Part shown: positions 57,788-64,000 of the stretch, piece by piece
Layout: each line of letters begins with the position of its first letter
How positions within the stretch are numbered: position 1 is the stretch's first letter
Assembly: GCF_000383675.1 (NCBI RefSeq)
Contig: NZ_KB911829.1
Coordinates: forward strand, 16,555 to 80,554
DNA length: 64,000 nucleotides
Direction: 5' to 3'
Source: Terracoccus sp. 273MFTsu3.1
GTDB taxonomy: Bacteria > Actinomycetota > Actinomycetes > Actinomycetales > Dermatophilaceae
The notes under the pieces: generated by a model
What the model was told of the DNA's origin: nothing
The model's database searches: none
What the model saw: the letters and a program-made list of their open reading frames with translations, nothing else
Made by a program: the position numbers and the translations under genes

Positions 57788-59194
57788 ATGAGCTACGTGT
57801 CAGCGCAAGGCTTCCGGACCGAGCACGACTCGATGGGCGAGGTGCAGGTGCCCGCCGGCGCCCTGTGGGGCGCGCAGACGGCGCGGGCCGTCGAGAACTT
57901 CCCGATCAGCGGGCAGCCGGTGCCGCCGGGCGTCGTCCACGCCCTCGCCCGGCTCAAGGCCGCCGCCGCCGACGTCAACGCCGAGCTCGGGGTCCTCGAC
58001 GCCGACCGGGCCCGAGCCATCGCGGCGGCGGCCGGCGAGGTCGCGGACGGCGACCACGACGACGAGTTCCCCGTCGACGTCTTCCAGACCGGCTCCGGCA
58101 CGTCGACGAACATGAACGTCAACGAGGTCGTCGCACGGATCGCCCACCTCGCGAGCGACCTCGACGTGCACCCCAACGACCACGTCAACGCCGGCCAGTC
58201 GAGCAACGACACGTTCCCCAGCGCGCTGCGCATCGCGGCGACGACGGCCAGCGTCCTCGACCTCGTGCCGGCGCTCGAGCACCTCGCGCTCGCCCTGGGC
58301 CGCAAGGAGGCCGAGTTCGCCGACGTCGTCAAGGCCGGTCGCACCCACCTCATGGACGCGGTCCCGGTGACGCTCGGGCAGGAGTTCGGCGGCTACCGGC
58401 GACAGGTCGAGCTCGGGGCCAGCCGGGTGCGCACCGCTGCGGAGGCGACGAGCGAGCTGCCCCTCGGTGGCACGGCCGCCGGGACCGGTCTCAACGCGGC
58501 ACCGGGCTTCGCCCGCAAGGTGATCGAGCGCGTCTCCGGGGTCACCGGCATCCCGTTCCGCGAGGCCGCGAACCACTTCGAGGCGCAGTCGGCGCAGGAC
58601 GCGGTCGTCGAGCTGTCCGGGGCGCTCAAGGTCGTGGCCGTGAGCCTGACGAAGATCTGCAACGACCTGCGCTGGATGAGCTCCGGGCCCCGCACGGGCC
58701 TCGGCGAGATCCACCTGCCCGACCTCCAGCCCGGGTCGAGCATCATGCCGGGCAAGGTGAACCCCGTCGTGCCCGAGGCGACCCTCATGGCGTGCGCGCA
58801 GGTCATCGGCAACGACGTCGTCATCACCATGGCCGGCGCTGCGGGCAACTTCGAGCTCAACGTCATGCTGCCGGTCATGGCCAAGAACGTCCTCGAGTCG
58901 ATCGGGCTGCTCGCCTCGACGAGCCGCCTGCTCGCCGACCGCTGTGTCGACGGCATCACGGCCGAGGTCGAGCACGCGCGGGCCCTCGCCGAGGGCTCGC
59001 CGTCCATCGTCACGCCCCTCAACCGCTACCTCGGCTACGAGGCCGCTGCCGCGGTCGTCAAGCAGGCCATCAAGGAGCGGCGCACGATCCGCGACATCGT
59101 CATCGAGCAGGGTCACGTGGCCGACGGCAGGCTCACCGAGCAGCAGCTCGACGAGGCGCTCGACGTCCTCTCGATGACCCGGCCCGACGCCTGA
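57788..59194 (+). CDS. fumC: Fumarate hydratase, class II
   Basis: 468 residues from ATG 57788. Substrate-binding [32 protein letters not shown], the catalytic-region [17 protein letters not shown], and the superfamily signature [11 protein letters not shown]. It hydrates fumarate to malate in the TCA cycle, iron-independent. Its stop lies 50 bp from the convergent VOC gene. Confidence 0.95.
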   Translation: MSYVSAQGFRTEHDSMGEVQVPAGALWGAQTARAVENFPISGQPVPPGVVHALARLKAAAADVNAELGVLDADRARAIAAAAGEVADGDHDDEFPVDVFQTGSGTSTNMNVNEVVARIAHLASDLDVHPNDHVNAGQSSNDTFPSALRIAATTASVLDLVPALEHLALALGRKEAEFADVVKAGRTHLMDAVPVTLGQEFGGYRRQVELGASRVRTAAEATSELPLGGTAAGTGLNAAPGFARKVIERVSGVTGIPFREAANHFEAQSAQDAVVELSGALKVVAVSLTKICNDLRWMSSGPRTGLGEIHLPDLQPGSSIMPGKVNPVVPEATLMACAQVIGNDVVITMAGAAGNFELNVMLPVMAKNVLESIGLLASTSRLLADRCVDGITAEVEHARALAEGSPSIVTPLNRYLGYEAAAAVVKQAIKERRTIRDIVIEQGHVADGRLTEQQLDEALDVLSMTRPDA

Positions 59195-59245
59195 CGGCAC
59201 ACCCGCAACGAGGGCGTAGGCCGTCGGGCCGGGTCGGCGCGCCCG

Positions 59246-60100
59246 TCAGCCGAGGAACTGGCTGACGGTGAAGAGAGCGCCCTGCGGGTCGCGGACGACG
59301 GCGGTGCGCGTCCAGTCGCTGTCGCCGGTGCGGACGACGGACCCGCCGAGCCGCACGACCTGGTCGGCCGCCGCGTCGCGCTCGGCGACGGTGAACGTCA
59401 CGTGCCACCCCGGCTCGGCGTCCGGCGCGACGGGCACGACCCAGCCGATGGCGTCGGCGAAGCCCGGCGGCACCTTGGCCCCCGACTGCCGCTCGTGGAT
59501 GCCCGGGTCGGTGGTCGCGGCGAGGTGGTCGCCGTAGCCGGGCACGCGGATCATCGTGGCGAAGCCGACGTCGGCGAACTCCCAGCCGAAGGCCCGGGCG
59601 TAGAACTGCTGTGCAGCAGCGGGCTCGTCGGTGTGCAGGTCGCTGAAGTTCCACGCCCCGGGGACGTTGGTCACCTGCGAGCCCAGACGCCCTCTGGCCT
59701 CCCAGAGGCGCACCTCGAGCCCCTGCGGGTCACGCACGATCACCGACCGACCGCCCTCGCCGGCAACCGTCGGCGGCTGGACCACGGCTCCCCCGGCCGC
59801 CTTGACGCGGCCGGTCGCGGCCTCTGCGTCGTCGACCGCGACGTAGGTGTGCCACCGGGCCGCGTCACCACCGCCACCACCGGCGCCTTCAGCCGCGGGT
59901 GTGGCCGGGCCGCCGAGGCCGCCGACGTCCTGGCCGTCGAGCCGGGCGATGAGATAGCGGAACGGCACGCCCGGCGGGGTGGCCTCGTCGAAGGTCCAGC
60001 CGAAGAGGCCGCTGTAGAAGTCGGCGGCGGCATCGACATCGCCCTGCTCGCTGTCGACCCACGAGGTCACTCCCTCGGGGTAGGTCCTCTGCTCGGTCAC
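59246..60100 (-). CDS. Two-domain VOC-family protein
   Basis: 284 residues, made of two tandem VOC domains: 1-130 (SWVDSEQGDVDAAADFYSGLFGW) and 145-284 (ELHTDEPAAAQQFYARAFGWEFADVG-type, ending VRDPQGALFTVSQFLG). GWTFDEATPPGVPFRYLIAR and VRDPQGLEVRLWE fit the hydroxylase-like VOC subgroup common in Actinobacteria. No metal-site prediction is certain. Confidence 0.85.
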   Translation of the reverse strand: MTEQRTYPEGVTSWVDSEQGDVDAAADFYSGLFGWTFDEATPPGVPFRYLIARLDGQDVGGLGGPATPAAEGAGGGGGDAARWHTYVAVDDAEAATGRVKAAGGAVVQPPTVAGEGGRSVIVRDPQGLEVRLWEARGRLGSQVTNVPGAWNFSDLHTDEPAAAQQFYARAFGWEFADVGFATMIRVPGYGDHLAATTDPGIHERQSGAKVPPGFADAIGWVVPVAPDAEPGWHVTFTVAERDAAADQVVRLGGSVVRTGDSDWTRTAVVRDPQGALFTVSQFLG

Positions 60101-60247
60101 GGCATCCTCCTCGGCGTCGGTGTGCGTCGCTCCTCACCGTAGGTGGGCCCCCTGACAGCCGTCGACGCACGCGGACGGTCGTCGCCGGATGTCGCCCAGC
60201 GGGACCGCAGCCCCCATGGGCCGGCGCGCGCGGTCTACCGTCGGTGG

Positions 60248-60562
60248 ATGACCCTCGACGACGTCGACGAGTACCTCCGGACGCTCGACGGGGTCCGCAC
60301 CAGACGCACCGACGGGCGCCGCGCGTGGTACGTCGACGGGCTCCTCGTGGCCCGTGCCGACGCTGCCGGGACCCTGCTCGTCCGGCTCGGCGGCCGGGAC
60401 CGCGAGCAGCTCGTCAGCGCCCACCCCGGCACCTTCGGCGTGCCGCCCCGGTGGGAGGCGCACGCCAAGCTGCAGGCCGACCTGGCTGGCGATGACGACG
60501 CGGTCAGGCGCTCGCTGCGCCTCGCCTGGGAGCGACAGCGCTCGGCGCGTGCCGGCAGCTGA
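60248..60562 (+). CDS. MmcQ/YjbR-like protein
   Basis: 104 residues from ATG 60248. Starts TLDDVDEYLRTLDGVRTRR, with RRAWYVDGLLVARADAAG and GTFGVPPRWEAHAKLQADL; the pattern of the CyaY-like MmcQ/YjbR fold (PF04237 type). Some members bind DNA, most are uncharacterised. Convergent with the lactone-oxidase gene across the octamer array. Confidence 0.75.
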   Translation: MTLDDVDEYLRTLDGVRTRRTDGRRAWYVDGLLVARADAAGTLLVRLGGRDREQLVSAHPGTFGVPPRWEAHAKLQADLAGDDDAVRRSLRLAWERQRSARAGS

Positions 60563-60571
60563 GCGGGCCCA

Positions 60572-60600
60572 CGGCATACGGCATACGGCATACGGCATAC
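60572..60600. repeat. Tandem array of the CGGCATAC octamer
   Basis: Four overlapping exact copies at 60572-60579, 60579-60586, 60586-60593 and 60593-60600 (7-bp period), then a degenerate fifth (CGGCATCG). It fills most of the gap between two convergent genes. The other exact copies in the window are single. Confidence 0.95.
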
Positions 60601-60624
60601 GGCATCGCGCAGGCGCCGCGGCGC

Positions 60625-61947
60625 TCAGGCGCCGAGGACCCGCTCGAGGTAGGGGTTGCCGAAGCGGCGCTCGGGGTCGACGCGGTCGCGCACCGCGAGG
60701 AAGTCGTCGAAGCGCGGGTAGACGCTGCGGAGGTAGTCGGCGTGACGCGTGTGGAGCTTGCCCCAGTGCGGGCGGCCGCCGTGGTTGACGGCGATGGACT
60801 CGAACGCGTCGAAGTAGGCGCCCCGCCCCTGGCGGTGGTACTTGTGGATCGCGACGTAGCAGCTCTGGCGCTCGTAGGCCGTCGAGAGCCAGACGTCGTC
60901 GGCGGCGGCCACCCGGCACTCGACGGGGAAGGAGATCCGCTCGTCGTGGGTGTCGACCCACTCGCGCAGCTCGAGCAGCACCTCGGAGAGGCTCGCACGC
61001 GGGAAGGCCCACTCCGACTCCATGAACCGCACCTCGCGCGCGGTGACGAAGACCTTGTGCGAGCGGTCGGTGAACTGGCGCTCGCTCAGCGCACGCGACG
61101 CGATGGCGTTGATGCTCCTCGTCGAGCGTGGCACCCGGGTGGCGACGCGGTTGGTCAGCTCGAAGAAGCGGTTGCTCAGGAGGTCGTCGTCGAGCTTCTC
61201 GCGCCAGGCCGGCAGCGGGCGCCTCGCCGTGCCCTCCGGCACGCGGTTGTTGCGCTTGGTCAGGGCCCGGTCCGTGTGCGGGAACCAGTAGAACTCGAAG
61301 TGGTCGTTGGCCTCGGCCGAGACGTCGGCGTGGGCCAGCACGTCCGTCAGGGACTCGGGCCGCTCGACGGCGTGGAGCAGGAAGGCGGGCACGACGGCGA
61401 CGGTGATCTCGGTGACGATGCCGAGCGCGCCGAGCCCGAGACGGGCGGCCTGGAAGAGCTCGGGCTCGCGCGTCGGCGAGCACTCGACGAGCGACCCGTC
61501 GGCGAGGACGATGCGCAGCGCCCGGATGCCTGCGGAGAGGCCGGTCAGGCGCAGACCCGTGCCGTGCGTCCCCGTGCCGGTGGCGCCAGCGAGGCTCTGT
61601 CGGTCGATGTCGCCGAGGTTGGGCAGGGCGTAGCCGAACGCCTCGAGCTCCTCGTTGAGGACGTGCAGCGGGGTGCCGGCGCGGACGGTGGCCTCGCCAC
61701 GCGTCGAGTCGATGGAGGTGACTCCGCTCAGGGCGCCGAGGCGCAGCTGCACCCCGTCGGTCACGGCGACGCCGGTGAACGAGTGGCCGGCGCCGATCGC
61801 CTTGACCCGCAGGCCGCGGTCGGCGGCTCGCACGACCTCCTCGACGACCTCCGCCTCGCTGCGCGGCGTCGCCACGCGCGCGAGCTTCGAGGACTCGGTG
61901 CCGGCCCAGTTGGACCAGTCGATGCTGCGTACGACGCGGCGCTTCAC
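60625..61947 (-). CDS. FAD-linked aldonolactone oxidase (ALO/gulonolactone oxidase family)
   Basis: 440 residues from GTG 61947 (a GTG at 61956 is an alternative). The VAO-type FAD domain has GAGHSFTGVAVTDGVQLRL, where the His can be the covalent FAD site, TGTGTHGTGLRLTGLSAGIR and LGALGIVTEI; the C-terminal ALO domain has FPVECRVAAADDVW, HYLR-type HADYLRSVYPRFDDFLAVRD and DPERRFGNPYLERVLG. Family members oxidise D-arabinono-, L-gulono- or related lactones. It starts 13 bp after the PLP-fold gene, so the two form an operon. Confidence 0.9.
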   Translation of the reverse strand: MKRRVVRSIDWSNWAGTESSKLARVATPRSEAEVVEEVVRAADRGLRVKAIGAGHSFTGVAVTDGVQLRLGALSGVTSIDSTRGEATVRAGTPLHVLNEELEAFGYALPNLGDIDRQSLAGATGTGTHGTGLRLTGLSAGIRALRIVLADGSLVECSPTREPELFQAARLGLGALGIVTEITVAVVPAFLLHAVERPESLTDVLAHADVSAEANDHFEFYWFPHTDRALTKRNNRVPEGTARRPLPAWREKLDDDLLSNRFFELTNRVATRVPRSTRSINAIASRALSERQFTDRSHKVFVTAREVRFMESEWAFPRASLSEVLLELREWVDTHDERISFPVECRVAAADDVWLSTAYERQSCYVAIHKYHRQGRGAYFDAFESIAVNHGGRPHWGKLHTRHADYLRSVYPRFDDFLAVRDRVDPERRFGNPYLERVLGA

Positions 61948-61960
61948 GCCACCCACGCTG

Positions 61961-63142
61961 TCAGCCAAAACACTGCCCTTCCCCACGATAGGTCGCGGCC
62001 CGTCCGACGACCCGGTCGCCTCCGTCGCTGCTGACGAGCGCGAACTCCGTGAAGCGCTCGGCCAGCTCCCCTGCCTTGGCGTGCCGGAACCATATCCGAT
62101 CACCCAGTGAGAGCCAGTCGGCGCCCGGACCCTCGAGGGGCGTCTGCACCTCACCCGCCCCCTCCCGCCGGAGCAGCGAGACGTCGTGCTCGGGCAGCGG
62201 GCTCGGCACCCGGGACCACCCGGGCGGCCCCGACGCGACGTAGCCGCCGCCGTATGCCGTCACCATCCCTGCGCCCGGCCGGCGCACCACCGGGGCGGCG
62301 AAGTAGGCGGCCGGACGCAGCGACAGCGCGTCGTAGCCGTCGAAGAGGGTCGGCGCGAAGAGGCCCGACCCGGCAGCGAGCTCGGTGAGCGAGGGGTCGT
62401 GGTGCGTGACGTGCAGGCTGCCGGTCCCACCGCCGTTGACGAGCTCGAGGTCGGCGAGGGCGCGCGCGGCCGCGACGACCTCGGCCCGGCGGGTGCGCAG
62501 CTCGGCGTCGGAGACCTTCTTCATCCGGCGCACGACGGGCGAGGAGTCGGGCAGGCCGGCGATCTGGGCGTCGTAGAACATGAGGCCGGCGACGACGAGG
62601 CCCCGCTCCTGGGCCCGACGGATGACCGCCTCGACGTCGGCGGGGGTGCGGGTGGGTGACCGGCGCACCCCCATGTGCGCGGGGCCGACCCGGAGCGACG
62701 CGTCGACGTCGATCGCCACGCGCAAGCCCTCGTGGCCGGGCACCTCGCGGGCGATGAAGTCGACGTGCTCGACGCTGTCGACCATGACCACGACGGCCCG
62801 GGTCAGGGCCGGGTCGGCAGCGAGCTCGGCCAGTGCCGGGACGTCGACGCTCGGGTAGGCGACGAGGAGGTCGGTGTGACCGTCGCGGGCCCACCAGAGG
62901 GCCTCGCGCACGGCGTAGCACATGAGCCCCTCGAAGCCGCTGCGACCAAGGGCCCGCTCGATGAGGGGTCGGCTGCGCAGCGACTTCGTCGCGATGCGGA
63001 TCGGCACGCCCGCGGCGAGCTCGACGAGCGTCGCGGCGTTGGCGTCGAAGGCGTCGAGGTCGACGACGGCGAGCGGGCCGTGCAGGTCGGCGGTCGCCGC
63101 CGAGAGGCGCGCCGCGACGGGCGGCGACAGGCGGCGATGCAT
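61961..63142 (-). CDS. Alanine-racemase-fold (PLP type III) amino-acid deaminase or aldolase
   Basis: 393 residues from ATG 63142. An N-terminal PLP-binding barrel with PIRIATKSLRSRPLIERAL, where the Lys is the PLP Schiff-base candidate, LMCYAVREAL, and AIDVDASLRVGPAHMGVRRS; the C-terminal domain reads WLSLGDRIWFRHAKAGELAERF, resembling D-threonine aldolase/D-serine dehydratase (DSD1-like), whose C-terminal His/Cys bind zinc. Substrate not certain. First gene of the operon with the lactone oxidase. Confidence 0.82.
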   Translation of the reverse strand: MHRRLSPPVAARLSAATADLHGPLAVVDLDAFDANAATLVELAAGVPIRIATKSLRSRPLIERALGRSGFEGLMCYAVREALWWARDGHTDLLVAYPSVDVPALAELAADPALTRAVVVMVDSVEHVDFIAREVPGHEGLRVAIDVDASLRVGPAHMGVRRSPTRTPADVEAVIRRAQERGLVVAGLMFYDAQIAGLPDSSPVVRRMKKVSDAELRTRRAEVVAAARALADLELVNGGGTGSLHVTHHDPSLTELAAGSGLFAPTLFDGYDALSLRPAAYFAAPVVRRPGAGMVTAYGGGYVASGPPGWSRVPSPLPEHDVSLLRREGAGEVQTPLEGPGADWLSLGDRIWFRHAKAGELAERFTEFALVSSDGGDRVVGRAATYRGEGQCFG

Positions 63143-63187
63143 GGTGTGCACCCTACCGAGCGTCACCCCACCGCGTGACCCCCCGAT

Positions 63188-63245
63188 CTCACTCGAGTGA
63201 GCGCGCGTTCCCACTCGAGTGAGCGCCCGTTCTCACTCGAGTGAG
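63188..63245. repeat. Three 14-bp palindromes at exact 22-bp spacing
   Basis: CTCACTCGAGTGAG (63188-63201), CCCACTCGAGTGAG (63210-63223) and CTCACTCGAGTGAG (63232-63245), with centres exactly 22 bp apart and similar CGCGCGTT/CGCCCGTT spacers. They directly precede the IS30-like gene. IS30-family elements are known to target palindromic hot spots, so this may be the insertion target; it could also be an operator. Confidence 0.8.
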
Positions 63246-64000
63246 GGCGGTCTCAGATCGTCTGCGCAACACGGATGTCGTGTGGAGGTCTGTGGTGCCT
63301 GGAGGGTTGAGGCGGTATTCGGTTGCTCAGCGGGAGCAGGTGTTGGGGTTGCTCGAGGCGGGGCTGTCGGGGTTGGAGGCGGCCAGGCAGGTCGGGGTGG
63401 ACCGGTTCGCGGTGGCCCGGTGGGCCAAGGTGGCCGGCATGAGGATGCGGATGGGACCGGTCGGTGGTCTGGCCGACCCGACGTCGGCAGCACCGTCGGT
63501 GCCGTCGGTGCCGTCGGTGCCGTCGGTGCCGTCGGTGCCGTCGGTGCCGTCGGTGCCGTCGGTGCCGTCGGTGCACGGTGACTTCACCGACGCGCGGGGC
63601 CGGTTGACCGAGGCCGGGCGGGGCCTGATCGCGGTACGGCTAGCGGAGGGCCGTTGCCCGGCCAGGATCGCTGCCGAGCTGGGCGTGCACCGCGCGAGCG
63701 TGACTCGGGAGCTGGCCCGTAACCGGGTCGCCGGGATGTACTCGGTGCGGACCGCCCAGGCGCGCACCCTGGCCAACCGGGCCCGTCCCCAGCTGCGGAA
63801 GCTGGACCGGCCCGAGCACGCCGCGCTGCGCACGGTCGTCGTTGCAGGGCTGACCTCGCACTGGTCCCCGCAGCAGATCCAGGGCGAGCTGCTCGCGCGG
63901 TTCCCCCACGATGAGTCCATGCGGATCTCCCACGAAACTCTCTACCAGGCGCTGTACGTGCAGGGCCGGGGCAGCCTGCGCGCCGAGCTGGCCCGGGAGA
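63241..64000 (+). mobile_element. IS30-family transposase gene, left part (cut by the window edge)
   Basis: An open frame from GTG 63241 (alternative 63295) to the end; about 253 residues visible. Helix-turn-helix near the N-terminus (SGLEAARQVGVDRFAVARW), a nine-fold PSV repeat, a second helix-turn-helix (PARIAAELGVHRASVTRELARN) as in IS30 transposases, then SPQQIQGELLARFP and HETLYQALY, the IS30 landmarks before the DDE domain, which lies outside. The left inverted repeat should lie in 63245-63290 but cannot be fixed without the right end. Confidence 0.85.
63493..63573 (+). repeat. Nine 9-bp tandem repeats inside the transposase
   Basis: CCGTCGGTG repeated nine times (63493-63573), encoding (Pro-Ser-Val)9 as a linker between two helix-turn-helix regions. 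Likely length-variable by slippage while keeping frame. Confidence 0.95.

Noticed and set aside
63493..63573. Short tandem repeat as a separate satellite or CRISPR
   Set aside because: Uninterrupted 9-bp units in frame within the transposase.

Overview
The window is very GC-rich, densely packed actinobacterial chromosome. Gene content and protein style (IdeR/DtxR, DUF2530, DUF3027, an extended CspB, bacterial XPB, an MprAB-PepD-like module) point to Micrococcales, probably an Intrasporangiaceae/Dermatophilaceae relative. That placement is inference. No rRNA, tRNA, phage or CRISPR was seen. The only mobile element is an IS30-type transposase cut by the right edge.

Layout. 1-3.4 kb: the start of a DsbA-like gene, a cell-wall hydrolase behind a c-di-AMP riboswitch, and ideR with an MFS gene. 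3.5-7.5 kb: unknown membrane proteins, a tiny ORF with a maximal Shine-Dalgarno, pdxH, a small unknown gene and a pentapeptide-repeat gene. 7.6-14.5 kb: citrate synthase, a secreted quinoprotein dehydrogenase, serC, a lytic transglycosylase and ferritin. 14.6-19.9 kb: a coupled marR-MFS-micropeptide operon, a purine permease, DUF2530, DUF3027 and cspB. 20-27.4 kb: SRPBCC, aldose epimerase, a helicase/WYL protein, a stand-alone LigD-type phosphoesterase, HMG-CoA lyase, XPB helicase and a small Cys/Lys-rich protein behind an iron-box-like palindrome. Much of 7.6-27 kb recalls the gene neighbourhood of M. tuberculosis Rv0861c-Rv0889c (from memory).

27.4-40.4 kb: an envelope-stress module (response regulator, histidine kinase, HtrA protease, and an acidic His/Asp-repeat secreted protein divergent from the regulator), an SDR-like protein, small enzymes, pepN and htpX. 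The regulator and htpX promoters share an 11-bp-periodic direct repeat, so they may form one regulon. 40.4-54.3 kb: a complex I operon read from the minus strand in the order nuoA-B-C-H-I-J-K-L-M-N, with nuoD, E, F and G absent. It is divergent from korA-korB (2-oxoacid:ferredoxin oxidoreductase) and rarD. The natural reading is a ferredoxin-fed respiratory module, but the missing NuoD leaves the quinone site incomplete unless it is encoded elsewhere. 54.3-63.2 kb: an EmrB-type MFS gene, a secreted BNR-repeat protein, fumC, a two-domain VOC protein, an MmcQ-like protein, an aldonolactone oxidase and an alanine-racemase-fold protein. 63.2 kb to the end: three 22-bp-spaced palindromes and the IS30-type gene.

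The most unusual DNA-level signal is the octamer CGGCATAC/GTATGCCG. I count 37 exact copies at 34 loci on both strands. It is read in several codon phases using otherwise rare codons, lies inside terminator hairpins, and forms a 4-copy tandem array.
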